64,000 bases of DNA from Crateriforma sp964453205 (GTDB lineage Bacteria > Planctomycetota > Planctomycetia > Pirellulales > Pirellulaceae): contig CAYVRC010000005.1 in assembly GCA_964453205.1 (NCBI GenBank), forward strand, positions 1 through 64,000, read 5' to 3'. The first letter of the stretch is position 1; each line of letters opens with the position of its first letter. Below, in pieces: positions 42,533-51,708 of the stretch. The notes under the pieces are model-generated. The model worked only from the letters and a program-made list of their open reading frames with translations. It was not told the DNA's origin and did no database searches. The translations under genes were made by a program, and so were the position numbers.

Positions 42533-44688
42533 GGGGCGGAGCGTACGACATCCGAGCGGCAGCACTCAAGATCGATCGCCCGATCAAACACCGCCACCTC
42601 GTCGATTCGGCCTTCCCAGCCGTCTTGGCCATCGCTGCGTCCGCCGATGAAGGACTCCCGGCCCGGCAGGGGACGGCCCCCGTTCGCGTCGGTATGCGTG
42701 ATCTCCAGCCGATCGTCCAGATAGATTTCGACTCGGCCGTCTTTCTGAATGATCGCCAAGTCGTGCCACGTCCATCGGTCGATCGGGGTTTTACCGATCG
42801 TACGCCGGTCCGTCGGACCATTTTGCAGGACCAGCTTGCCCGGCTGATCCCCCGTCCCGCCGATGCCCACGTGGATTCCGCGCCGCGTCAATCCGTCGGC
42901 CCGATCGCGCGAGAACAACCAACCCGTCGTCCCGCGGGCGTCGGTCGGCATGCCGTTCCAAAACGAGAGCAAGACCGTGAATTCGTCCGACAAATGGGGA
43001 AGCCTCGCCCGCACGCGACCACCGGCGAAGTGGGCTGAACGACTCATCGCCAAGACATCGTCGGACAACAGTCGGTCCTGAGGATTCGATCGGCCCGGCA
43101 AACCGAACACGACACCCGGTTCATAAAAGGCGTCACGGTGATGGCCCGACGCGTCCATGGCGATCGGCCCTTGCAGATCCCCCAAACGCCAAAAAGCGAT
43201 CGGCCGCTCCGACAGCAATGCGTCGGTTCGATCGTCTTTCGTTTCGATCGCCACGCGGCGGTCGGCACCGGTGACCTGCTCCAACAGCCTCAGCCCCGCC
43301 GCAACGATCTTCGGCTCGGCCGTCACCTCCAATCCGGCCGATCGAGCCGCCCAAGTGTTGTAGCCGCCCAGCAGGTGTTGCTCCGGCGGCGGAATGTAAC
43401 CGTCGGCCCCGTTGGCCAACTCGATCACCATCGTGTTTCGCAGCGGGCTTCGGCTTTTGAACTTGATGCCCGTCAACGCGTAAGTTTCCGTCGGCGTCGT
43501 GACGATGCCGATGTCGCCCAGACGGACGGCTTGCACGACAACCTCGGTCGATTGCAATTCATTCAAAAGCACTTGCTCCCGCGCGTAGATCTGCTCCCGC
43601 GTCTGCGGAAGTTCGCCATCCAGGGCCGTAAAGATCTCTTGCGACCATTTCAAACGTTGGTCATCGGGCACGCGGTACCGCATCGGCAATCGGGATTCCG
43701 CCATCGCGACGGAATCGGCATCGCGAAACTCGATCGAACCGTGGACCTTGGCGGCGATTTCGACCAGTCCGTCGGTAAAGCTTTCGATCGTGTCTTCGTC
43801 CTCATCCCGCCAAGAAAAGTAATCTCGTTTCCAGATGTCACCGCTGCAACCGTGGGACATCACCACGACGCAATCACCGCCGTGACGATCGTCCGCGGGC
43901 GTGGATTGCACGCGATCTTTCAAGCCGTCGCAGAACAACCCGAAATAATCCGCACTGATCGGAGCATCGCCGAAATAGTGCATCGAAAAATTCGCCAGCA
44001 CGGCGATCGGTTCCCCGTCGAGCGATTCGAACGCGATCATCGAAAGTTGGGGGTCTTCCGGGCCCGATGGTCCCGTGACGTCGTCCAGATTTCGGGCCGT
44101 GTGCATGTTCGCGCGAACCGTCGGGTTGCCGAACGGGTCGTCGGCGACGCGATCGGGACGCAAGATCCAGCGACGGACCGCGGTGAAGTCGGCGGCGATC
44201 CCGCTGCCCCAACCGATCCGTGCCGGTCGCCGTTGACGGTCAGCCGACTCGATCGCTTCGACCAACTTTTCACGCAGGTAGGGAACGTAGTTCAAGTCCG
44301 CCGGCGTACCTAAAGCGCCGAAAGACGACGGAGCCGAGTGCGTGTGGGTGGCCGAGATCATGATGTGATCCGCGGAAATGCCGACGCGTTTCTCCGCCCG
44401 TCGCTTGGCATCGTCCAACAGCACTTTGGGCATCATGCAACTGTCCACGACCACCAAAGCGATTCGCGTTTCCCCGTCCCCGACCACGATCGCTCGCGCG
44501 TTGACGCGGCTGTGGATCGTTTCGGCCCGTTTGGCCGTCATGCTGCCGTTGATGTAGACAGGCAACGTCACGGGCGTCACGTCGACGACGGCCGCACCGA
44601 CCGTCAATTCCGCGCGGCAGCGTCCGATGCCGATCGTCGTGACGATGAAAAACGCGATCAGTCGAATCTTGGCGGGCGAACAAAGCAT
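42529..44688 (-). CDS. Exported neutral ceramidase-like protein with C-terminal LamG domain
   Basis: About 719 aa from ATG 44688 (signal peptide IRLIAFFIVTTIGIGRC). The N-terminal two thirds match neutral/alkaline ceramidase: ELTVGAAVVDVTP, MISATHTHSAPSSFGALG (zinc-type His cluster), NFSMHYFGDAPISADYFG and VVMSHGCSGDIWKRD. Such enzymes hydrolyse the amide of ceramides; planctomycete homologues may act on other amides. The last ~220 residues form a LamG jelly roll (IAFWRLGDLQGPIAMDASG; GRESFIGGRSDGQDGWEGRI), a carbohydrate or lipid-binding module. An in-frame extension up to 44829 overlaps the sulfatase gene and is unlikely. The stop overlaps the PRMT-like start. Confidence 0.88.
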   Translation of the reverse strand: MLCSPAKIRLIAFFIVTTIGIGRCRAELTVGAAVVDVTPVTLPVYINGSMTAKRAETIHSRVNARAIVVGDGETRIALVVVDSCMMPKVLLDDAKRRAEKRVGISADHIMISATHTHSAPSSFGALGTPADLNYVPYLREKLVEAIESADRQRRPARIGWGSGIAADFTAVRRWILRPDRVADDPFGNPTVRANMHTARNLDDVTGPSGPEDPQLSMIAFESLDGEPIAVLANFSMHYFGDAPISADYFGLFCDGLKDRVQSTPADDRHGGDCVVVMSHGCSGDIWKRDYFSWRDEDEDTIESFTDGLVEIAAKVHGSIEFRDADSVAMAESRLPMRYRVPDDQRLKWSQEIFTALDGELPQTREQIYAREQVLLNELQSTEVVVQAVRLGDIGIVTTPTETYALTGIKFKSRSPLRNTMVIELANGADGYIPPPEQHLLGGYNTWAARSAGLEVTAEPKIVAAGLRLLEQVTGADRRVAIETKDDRTDALLSERPIAFWRLGDLQGPIAMDASGHHRDAFYEPGVVFGLPGRSNPQDRLLSDDVLAMSRSAHFAGGRVRARLPHLSDEFTVLLSFWNGMPTDARGTTGWLFSRDRADGLTRRGIHVGIGGTGDQPGKLVLQNGPTDRRTIGKTPIDRWTWHDLAIIQKDGRVEIYLDDRLEITHTDANGGRPLPGRESFIGGRSDGQDGWEGRIDEVAVFDRAIDLECCRSDVVRSAP

Positions 44689-44818
44689 GAGACGGCTCGA
44701 GTGGTTTGGGGCGTAACGCTGACGATCCGCCGGAATCTGGCGGACGAATCTTGATCGACAGGCGTACCAGTGTCGTCGCAGTTTCGATCGAGGGGGGGAA
44801 TCGGGGATTCGTCTCCCG

Positions 44819-46261
44819 TTAACGAGCACCGGCCCGTTTCTTTTTTTCGCTTCCGGTCAGCCGTTCAGGGTCAAAATCCGGATTGGACTCAGGCATTTGA
44901 GCGTCGACCGACACAAGCCATCGCTCCAACCTGTCACGAAGTCGGCGGGTCCGATCCGGCATCGATTGCGACAGATCCTTCTGCTCGCCGATGTCGTTGG
45001 ACAAGTCGTAAAGTCGCACCGACTGGTCCTCGTAAAATTTGATCAGGCGAAAATTCTCGGATCGAATCGCGCTGTAGGGTGAATCGCCGCCGGCATGATA
45101 ATGCGGGTAGTGCCAGAACAGATCGCGATCGAGTGAAACCGAATCGTCTTTGAGCAACGGGACGAGGCTGCGTCCGTCCAGACTCTTTACATCAACAATG
45201 CCTCCGGCGACCTCGGCGATCGTCGGGAACAGGTCGGTGGTGATGATCGGCTCGTCACACTGCCTGCCCGGCCGAACCACGCCCGGCCACGTGATGATCG
45301 CGGGGACACGCACGCCGCCTTCGTAGGCGGACCCCTTGCCACGTCGCAGCGGCAAATTTTCCGTAAAACCGTCGTGGACACCGTGTCGTTGCGTCAGGCC
45401 GCCGTTGTCGCTGATGAAAATCATGACCGTGCGATCGGTCAAATCGTGTTCGTCCAGCTCCGCCACGATGCGACCGACGCTCTCGTCCAGACTACCCACC
45501 ATCGCCGCGTATTCCGGATTGCGATGCACCGCATCGGGCCGCACTTTTTGTTTGAAGTAATCGACCAAGTCGCCACGCCCCTGGATCGGCGTATGAGGAA
45601 CGTTGTAGGCGAAATACAACATGAACGGCTGTGTCTTTGACTGATCGATGAATTCACATGCCTTGTCGGTCAAAGCATCGGTCAGATAATTCGACTTCGA
45701 TTCCCCCTCAGAAGGTCGATCCAAAAGGTATCCTTTCCTGCGACCATTGGGGGCGGCAAAAGTGAAATCAAAGCCTTGGTCCATCGGATTCGTTCCGGCG
45801 GCTTGATCGCCACGCCCGTTCAAATGCCATTTGCCGACATGACCGGTCCGATAGCCGGCTTGCCGAAGCACCTCGGCGATCGTCGTCTCCTCGGGATCCA
45901 GCCGCTTGTTCCAGTCCGGAATCTTTAACTTGGCAAACGGGTCGGCTTGCCCCGGGATGAAATCGGTCAGGTGCAATCGCGCCGGTGACTTGCCCGTCAT
46001 GATGGACGCGCGGGTCGGCGAACAGACCGTGCAAGCGGAATACGCGTCGGTGAACCGGACCCCACGGTCGGCCAAGGCGTCCAAGTTCGGTGTCTCATAA
46101 AGATCGCTTCCGAAACACCGCAAGCCCGTCCAACCCAGATCGTCCGCCAACAGCAACACGATGTTGGGCGGAGGTTCCGCGGTCCGATTTTCATCAGCCG
46201 CCGTGCCGGCGGAGAGCGACAGGATCGCGGACGCGATCACGACAAATGGGATGCACTTCAT
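44819..46261 (-). CDS. Exported sulfatase with CSPTR motif
   Basis: 480 aa. Signal peptide MKCIPFVVIASAILSLSAG precedes the sulfatase core NIVLLLADDLGWTGLRCFG (metal-binding Asp pair). The formylglycine motif is ACTVCSPTRASIMTGKSPAR, the consensus C-x-P-x-R type. IFISDNGGLTQRHGV carries the second metal-binding region, and KGSAYEGGVRVPAIITWPG the downstream Lys/Gly signature. Likely hydrolyses sulfate esters on polysaccharides in the periplasm. Motif composition differs from the window's other sulfatase (CSSSR), so the substrates probably differ. It lies 130 nt upstream of the ceramidase gene on the same strand. Confidence 0.94.
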   Translation of the reverse strand: MKCIPFVVIASAILSLSAGTAADENRTAEPPPNIVLLLADDLGWTGLRCFGSDLYETPNLDALADRGVRFTDAYSACTVCSPTRASIMTGKSPARLHLTDFIPGQADPFAKLKIPDWNKRLDPEETTIAEVLRQAGYRTGHVGKWHLNGRGDQAAGTNPMDQGFDFTFAAPNGRRKGYLLDRPSEGESKSNYLTDALTDKACEFIDQSKTQPFMLYFAYNVPHTPIQGRGDLVDYFKQKVRPDAVHRNPEYAAMVGSLDESVGRIVAELDEHDLTDRTVMIFISDNGGLTQRHGVHDGFTENLPLRRGKGSAYEGGVRVPAIITWPGVVRPGRQCDEPIITTDLFPTIAEVAGGIVDVKSLDGRSLVPLLKDDSVSLDRDLFWHYPHYHAGGDSPYSAIRSENFRLIKFYEDQSVRLYDLSNDIGEQKDLSQSMPDRTRRLRDRLERWLVSVDAQMPESNPDFDPERLTGSEKKKRAGAR

Positions 46262-46331
46262 GGGTAGAATTCATCGGATGGGGGATTACGTCGATAGGCG
46301 TCGAGCCGAACCTCGGGCACGAGCCGTCAGG

Positions 46332-47651
46332 TCACCGCACGCGATACAGCTTTCCGGACGTGCGGATGAAAAGTTGGTCTCCGGAAACCGCGATCGAAGC
46401 CATGCCGCCCGAGTCGTCCAGACGGTTTTTCGCGATCAGCTCGTATTCGGGTTGAACCCGAAAGACCAACACCTCGCCGGACTCGTCGGGAACGTAAAAG
46501 GTTTCGCCGATGACCAAAGGGGACGCACTGAAGTTGCCACCCAATCGTTGTTGCCACAGCCGTTTCCCGTCCTGCATTTGGAACGCGGCCAATATTCCGT
46601 CATCGCTCAAGGAATACAGCACGTCGTCAAGAATCGTCGGTGAGGGGACATAGGTCACGCCTCGATCGGCTCGCCAAACGATGTGACTGTCGGTCACCTC
46701 GCCTTCGCCGTCGGCGGCGATGCACAGAATTTCTTTCTCCGGATAGCCGCCGCTGACGATCACGTGGGGGTCTCGGGCGACGATCGTGTTGGCCATGACT
46801 TCGGCGGGTCCGTCGCATCGCCAAAGTTCTTCACCGCTGGCCGGATCATAACTGACGACGCGTCCGTAACCGGAATGCACGAGTTGCGGTCTACCGGCCA
46901 GTTCGGCGACCAGCGGTGTCGCATAGTTGCCGTGGATGCCCGCCCCTTCGCGCGGCGTTCGCCACAAGATCTCGCCGCTGTCGCGGACCAGAGCCGCCAG
47001 GTAGCCGTTACCGGGACTATCGCCGCAGACGAACAACAAACCCTTCCACAACACGACCGACGATCCGTAACCGTGCTCGGATTCGAAGGGTCCGACTTCG
47101 CGTTGCCAGACCCGATTGCCCTGAAAATCGCACGCGGTGACGAAAAGACTTTCACCATGAATGAACGCCGCGTAAACATGAACACCGTCGCAAGCCGGCG
47201 TCGACGAAGCGTGCGTGTTTTTTTTGTGCATCCGCGGCAAGTCGCCTGAATGGACAACGGTTTTCCAAAGCTGATTTCCGCTGGCCTTGTCGATCGCCAA
47301 AACGCTTTGCGTTTGCTCGGACGGGTCGGCGGTCGTCAGGAAGACATGATCGTCCCAAATGATCGGCGACGAGTGCCCGCTGCCGGGGATGTCGGCTTTC
47401 CAAACCACGCCTTCGTCGGCCGACCACGACGTCGGAACGTCACGGTCCGGTTCACGACCGTCTTGGTCGATGTTTCGCCAGGACGCGAAAGCGCCCTCGG
47501 GCGGCGTCACCTGAGTCTCCAAGCTCGCCAGCGATGCGTCGGTCGCTCGAATCGCGGAAGCCGGAGGAGCTTTCCCGCGGCCGCAGCCGGCCGTGAAAAC
47601 CGTGAACCCGGCGAGGGCCAGAAAACCGACGTGTACGACTTCGAATTTCAT
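46332..47651 (-). CDS. PQQ-type beta-propeller lipoprotein
   Basis: 439 aa. Signal peptide with lipobox FTAGC. Repeated blades such as VWKADIPGSGHSSPIIWDDH, LAIDKASGNQLWKTVVHS and VVSYDPASGEELWRCDGPAE are the PQQ-enzyme-like (BamB/quinoprotein) eight-blade propeller pattern. No quinoprotein catalytic Asp/disulfide signature was noticed, so a binding or scaffolding role is more likely than dehydrogenase activity. The start ATG 47651 overlaps the stop of the upstream small membrane protein by 4 nt, and an OPT transporter gene lies before that. Not obviously a sulfatase partner despite proximity. Confidence 0.85.
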   Translation of the reverse strand: MKFEVVHVGFLALAGFTVFTAGCGRGKAPPASAIRATDASLASLETQVTPPEGAFASWRNIDQDGREPDRDVPTSWSADEGVVWKADIPGSGHSSPIIWDDHVFLTTADPSEQTQSVLAIDKASGNQLWKTVVHSGDLPRMHKKNTHASSTPACDGVHVYAAFIHGESLFVTACDFQGNRVWQREVGPFESEHGYGSSVVLWKGLLFVCGDSPGNGYLAALVRDSGEILWRTPREGAGIHGNYATPLVAELAGRPQLVHSGYGRVVSYDPASGEELWRCDGPAEVMANTIVARDPHVIVSGGYPEKEILCIAADGEGEVTDSHIVWRADRGVTYVPSPTILDDVLYSLSDDGILAAFQMQDGKRLWQQRLGGNFSASPLVIGETFYVPDESGEVLVFRVQPEYELIAKNRLDDSGGMASIAVSGDQLFIRTSGKLYRVR

Positions 47652-48220
47652 GATGGGGATTCACCGGTTGTGAGGTTGTGGAATAGTTGTCGGGCTTCTT
47701 GAAAAGCCGACTGCGCTTCGAGGGCGGACGAGCGGGATTCGTCCAAGTGCCCGTCCGCGGCGGCCGACCAGGTTCGATTGAGCATGCGTTCGCCCACCGC
47801 CGCGGCGACCAGGACTTCGGATCCCTTTCGCAGCCCCAACTGATCGATTATCGCTCTTCGGGAATCGACCAGGGGTGCCACGCCGTTTTGCAACAAGTCC
47901 TCGATGTTTGCCAATCGTTCGTCGGGTTCCATCGTATCGAATCGTGACTGCAAGTCATCCAGCAAATCGACGATCGATCGCAGCAACGTTGCGGGGCTGA
48001 TCCGCGTGCCGTCGGCGATCGCGATGGCCTCGCCGGCCGAATACGTCGCATGGTCTTCGCGACGCCACAGAATCAGCCCGACCACGGCGACCGACGCCGC
48101 GGTCAAACACAACGGCCACGTGTCCGGAAAGTCTGCTTTGTCACTCGGGGGCAGTTTGGCGGCACACAGGGCCGCCACCAACAATCCGCCGACGAACATC
48201 AGGTAAGCCAAAAGACGCAT
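47648..48220 (-). CDS. Small two-helix membrane protein
   Basis: 190 aa. Two transmembrane helices at the N-terminus (LLAYLMFVGGLLVAALCAA; WPLCLTAASVAVVGLILWRR) precede a soluble helical region with acidic patches (RSIVDLLDDLQSRFDTMEPD; LHN-type end). I do not recognise a family. It sits 11 nt downstream of the OPT transporter gene and overlaps the propeller lipoprotein gene by 4 nt (ATGA), so it probably serves the transporter or propeller. A frame extending to 48913 is antisense noise over the OPT gene. ATG 48220 is chosen for the clean start of the first helix. Confidence 0.75.
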   Translation of the reverse strand: MRLLAYLMFVGGLLVAALCAAKLPPSDKADFPDTWPLCLTAASVAVVGLILWRREDHATYSAGEAIAIADGTRISPATLLRSIVDLLDDLQSRFDTMEPDERLANIEDLLQNGVAPLVDSRRAIIDQLGLRKGSEVLVAAAVGERMLNRTWSAAADGHLDESRSSALEAQSAFQEARQLFHNLTTGESPS

Positions 48221-48231
48221 GTCGGATTCCC

Positions 48232-50058
48232 TTAAGACGTCAAGATCGAAAAACCGGCATGCCCGATGCCCATGAGCGCTTCGCCGACGATCAGACCGGC
48301 GGCGAAGGGCACCAGTTTGTGTTCGCAAAACCAGACGCCTTTGCGTCGCCGGATCGCCATCTGCAACAGACATCCGATGCCATAACCCAGCGTGATGCTG
48401 AACGGAAGGTACATCGCCAGTCCCACCAGTACGCCCAGTCCACCGATCGGGGCCGCACCGAGCACGACGCCGACCAACCCGCCCAACGCGTATTTGTCGA
48501 TCGGCACGTTGCCGGTGTTGACCGCTTCGATGATGCCCATCAACGCGCCGCCTTGCGGTGCGGGCAAGGCGGTGCCTTCGCCGAATCCGCCGGCACCATC
48601 GGGTCCGCCGTGCCACAAAATGGAAATCGTCCCCAAAGCGATCAACGGCCCCAGCCACGTCGTCGCGAACTGGGCGATCTGTTGGCGAATCGGCCTGGCA
48701 CCGATCAGGAATCCGGTTTTCAAATCTTGCATCATGTCGGCACCTTGCCCGATCGCCACGCACACCGCGACGCCCACGACCATCGACGCGGCGATGTTCT
48801 TGTTCAGCAGGAACATCATCAGCGTCACCGAGATCAAGGCCATGCCTGACATCGGTGAAATGTCGGTCAGTCCGGTGGCTTGGGCGACGATCAGGGACGC
48901 CAGACCCAACCACAGCGTGCCGACGATCGCGGACAACAAGGCTTGGAAAACCGTCACGCCGGGCGTCAGCATGGAAGCGAGAAAGAACAAGGCGACGGCC
49001 AGAAGGGTACCGCCGATCAGCACCGGTAGTTTGAGTTCATCGCCGCCGACGACTTTGCCACTGCCGGCCGTTTTGGTCGCCGCCGCCAACGATCCGATCG
49101 CACCGCGAATCGCCGGAAACGCCGTCACCACACCCATCAACGCGCCGCCGATCAGCACGCCGATCCCCAGGGGACGCAGCATCTGACCGTAGATGAAACC
49201 CGTCAGCTCCGACGGATCACCACCGGGTGTCCAACCGAGTCCCACCGAAGCGGGCGCGATCAACCACCACGAGACCATCCCGCCGATCAAGAACGGCAGT
49301 CCGCCACGCCCGGCCAACAGACCCGCCGCCAAATTCATCAGCGAAAGATAAACCGCGGGGGCGAAATAAGCCGGCACTACGCCGAATCCGAAGTGCAGTT
49401 CCTCCGCTTCGATCCCGAAACCCGATGATGCCACCAATTCCGGCGTTTCGAAAATCTGAGAAACCATCACCAGTTTCCATAACGCACTGACCACGCAGCC
49501 CAGCGCCAGCAACTTCGCCTTTTCCATCCCCGACGACCCGGCACGGATGATCGTCGCGGTCGCCACGCCCGACGGAAAACGCAACCGATCCAGTTCGATC
49601 ATTTGTTTGCGGAGCGGAATGATCGCCACGACACCCAACACCGCGCCGGCGATTCCGGCGATCGCCAGGGGCAACAGATCGATGTCCAGTCCCGGTTGTC
49701 CCTGGCTGCGACGTGCCGCGTCCAACATGAACAACGCCGGAACCGTGAACACGATCCCGGTACCGGCCGTGTTGATGCCCGACGCGACGGTTTGGTTGAT
49801 GTTATTTTCGACCATCGTGCCGCCACGAAACACGCCCCGCAGCAACGCGTAGCCCATGATCGACGCCACGGTCGACCCGCCGATCGAAAACCCCAGCTTC
49901 AGCGCCGCGTACACGAACGCGACGTTCAGGACGACGCCTTGAATGAACCCCAGCAGTAGCGATCGTGTCGTCAGTTCGCGATACACGGGACTTTCCGATG
50001 TCGAATCGGCTCGGGGGGCGGGTGCTTGTTCGTTTGTCGCGTTGGGGTCACTTACCAA
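48232..50058 (-). CDS. OPT-family oligopeptide/metal-chelate transporter
   Basis: 608 aa, about 14-16 hydrophobic segments. The N-terminal block YRELTTRSLLLGFIQGVVLN and Gly-rich repeat segments (FIQGVVLNVAFVYAALKLGF; LGASIGLGV-type spacing near GGLVGVVLGAAPIGGLGVLV) are OPT superfamily features. The family takes up peptides, or iron-siderophore/nicotianamine-like chelates, coupled to protons. The only start at the N-terminal end is TTG 50058. It is first of a three-gene minus-strand set with the two-helix protein and propeller lipoprotein. Divergent from the Eis-like gene. Confidence 0.9.
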   Translation of the reverse strand: MVSDPNATNEQAPAPRADSTSESPVYRELTTRSLLLGFIQGVVLNVAFVYAALKLGFSIGGSTVASIMGYALLRGVFRGGTMVENNINQTVASGINTAGTGIVFTVPALFMLDAARRSQGQPGLDIDLLPLAIAGIAGAVLGVVAIIPLRKQMIELDRLRFPSGVATATIIRAGSSGMEKAKLLALGCVVSALWKLVMVSQIFETPELVASSGFGIEAEELHFGFGVVPAYFAPAVYLSLMNLAAGLLAGRGGLPFLIGGMVSWWLIAPASVGLGWTPGGDPSELTGFIYGQMLRPLGIGVLIGGALMGVVTAFPAIRGAIGSLAAATKTAGSGKVVGGDELKLPVLIGGTLLAVALFFLASMLTPGVTVFQALLSAIVGTLWLGLASLIVAQATGLTDISPMSGMALISVTLMMFLLNKNIAASMVVGVAVCVAIGQGADMMQDLKTGFLIGARPIRQQIAQFATTWLGPLIALGTISILWHGGPDGAGGFGEGTALPAPQGGALMGIIEAVNTGNVPIDKYALGGLVGVVLGAAPIGGLGVLVGLAMYLPFSITLGYGIGCLLQMAIRRRKGVWFCEHKLVPFAAGLIVGEALMGIGHAGFSILTS

Positions 50059-50324
50059 GCAAACATTCCTTTCCTCAGGGGTGGCGGCACGGTTCGCCCG
50101 ACGGCAAGACTTGGTCGGCGAGCGGATCGCTCACCGATGACTCAAAGTTCGCTCGAAAGCGAAAGCAAAAAAAGTTTAGCGTATCCGGCCCACCGATGGA
50201 CGCGCCGCCGATCCGCCGCAGAGCCAAAAAACCTCAGACCCCGGAAACGACGGGCAGCGACCGCCGAACCCCGAACCCTGTTCGGCGATCCCTTGTCCGA
50301 GCCTCCACCGCGACGTCTCCGATT

Positions 50325-50356
50325 CGACAATGAACCACAACGACAATGAACCACAA
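50325..50356 (+). repeat. Perfect 16-bp tandem duplication at an ATG
   Basis: CGACAATGAACCACAA occurs twice back to back (50325-50340 and 50341-50356), duplicating an ATG. Because 16 is not a multiple of three, the second ATG (50346) is out of frame. It opens a nine-codon ORF ending at TAG 50373-50375, which overlaps the in-frame ATG 50369 of the Eis-like gene. Confidence 0.85.
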
Positions 50357-51622
50357 GAAAGCTCCATCATGGTAGACGCCGACATTCGCGTCGTCTCGAT
50401 CGCGCAGATCGAAGCCTCCGGCGGCGGGACCGCGGAGGCCCTGGATCGCTACGTCGACATCGCCCAGGAGTCCTTGTTGGGACACAGCCTGGAAACTTGG
50501 ACGCTGTACCTGGATCGGATCGACCGCCGGAACGTCCGTTTGGTTTACAGGGATGACCGACTGGCGGGCGGTTTGGCGTTTTACCGGATGCACCACGTCT
50601 TCGGCGGGCGTGAAGTTTCCGCGGCCGGAATCTCCGGTGTCGCCATCGATCCCGCCTGTCGTGGCTCCGACGTCTGTGCGAACTTGCTACGCGACACGCT
50701 GCGTGAGCTGGGCGAGGAGGGTGTTGCGATCGCTTCGCTGTACGCCTCGACGCAACACCTTTATCGCGGCGTCGGATTTGAACAGGCCGGTTCGCGAACC
50801 GAGTACGTCTTGCCGCTGCGTTCTTTGCCGCGGCCGGATCGTTCGTTGTCATGCACCCGCCGCGAACCACCTCCGCTGGCTTCGGTCCGGCATGCCCATC
50901 GGGTTTGGGCGGAAAACAACAGCGGCAATCTCATTCGCACCGACGGTTTGTGGGATCGCCTGTTTCGGCCTTACGACGGTTTGCGATGTGTCACCTATTT
51001 GTTCGGTGATCCGGAGCAACCCGAAGGCTACGTCATTCTGAAACAGGCCGGTCGTCAATCCGGGTTGCCGGCGGAGCTGGTGGCGACGGACTATGCCGTC
51101 AATACGCCCGCTGCGCTCGATCGGCTGATGGCGTTGTTGCACGATCATCGTTCGATGTTCGACCGGTTCCGTTGGTTCGGTGGTCCTCAAGATCCACTGT
51201 TGGCTTCGGCAAGCGAATTGTGGATGGAGGTCCAAGAGACGCTCCGTTGGATGATTCGTGTGTTGGACATGAAGACGGCGTTTTCATCGCGTGGCTATCC
51301 GTCGACCCTTAACGGCGAGGTGCATCTGGAAATCCGAGACGATCTGCTGCCGTCCAACGCGGGCCTTTGGCGATTCACTTGGAATCACGGCCGGCTGTCG
51401 ATCGAGCGGAGTTCGCCGAACGATTCGGCCGCGTCGAACGATTCTTTTCCGTCGAACCGAATTCGCACGGACGCGCGTTGGTTGGCACCCCTGTATTCGG
51501 GTTTCTTGACGGCCAGTCAACTTCGACGACTCGGCAAACTGGAGGGCGGGGACTCCGCGGCAGTCGCGGTCCTGGACGCGGCGTTTGCCGGGCCGAGTCC
51601 GTGGCTCAGTGAGATTTTCTGA
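50330..51622 (+). CDS. Eis-like GNAT N-acetyltransferase
   Basis: 430 aa from ATG 50330; ATG 50369 (MVDADIRVVSIAQIEASG) is a good alternative start. The N-terminal GNAT domain has SAAGISGVAIDPACRGSDV (acetyl-CoA binding motif A region) and HLYRGVGFEQAGS (motif B). A second, GNAT-like middle part and a C-terminal SCP2-like region (LPSNAGLWRFTWNHGRLSIE) follow, giving the length and layout of the Eis family. These acetylate amines on diverse small molecules. The substrate is unknown. The duplicated start region (see 50325) could affect translation. Confidence 0.85.
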   Translation: MNHNDNEPQESSIMVDADIRVVSIAQIEASGGGTAEALDRYVDIAQESLLGHSLETWTLYLDRIDRRNVRLVYRDDRLAGGLAFYRMHHVFGGREVSAAGISGVAIDPACRGSDVCANLLRDTLRELGEEGVAIASLYASTQHLYRGVGFEQAGSRTEYVLPLRSLPRPDRSLSCTRREPPPLASVRHAHRVWAENNSGNLIRTDGLWDRLFRPYDGLRCVTYLFGDPEQPEGYVILKQAGRQSGLPAELVATDYAVNTPAALDRLMALLHDHRSMFDRFRWFGGPQDPLLASASELWMEVQETLRWMIRVLDMKTAFSSRGYPSTLNGEVHLEIRDDLLPSNAGLWRFTWNHGRLSIERSSPNDSAASNDSFPSNRIRTDARWLAPLYSGFLTASQLRRLGKLEGGDSAAVAVLDAAFAGPSPWLSEIF

Positions 51623-51698
51623 GCCCGCTTTCGTGACACGGCGTGACGGCAGTGGCATAATCAAGGACTCACTTGAAAGTGACCGCTTGCCACAAGCC

Positions 51699-51703
51699 GG
51701 AGA
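51699..51703 (+). promoter_or_regulatory. Ribosome binding site of the STAS gene
   Basis: GGAGA, 5 nt before ATG 51709. It decides the start against the upstream in-frame TTG 51673, since most genes here lack a clear Shine-Dalgarno sequence. Confidence 0.6.
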
Positions 51704-51708
51704 AATCC

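Noticed and set aside
47648..48913. Extended 421-codon form of the two-helix membrane protein
   Set aside because: The extra N-terminal 230 codons lie in another frame of the OPT gene and are Arg/Asp-rich noise; the protein starts cleanly at 48220.
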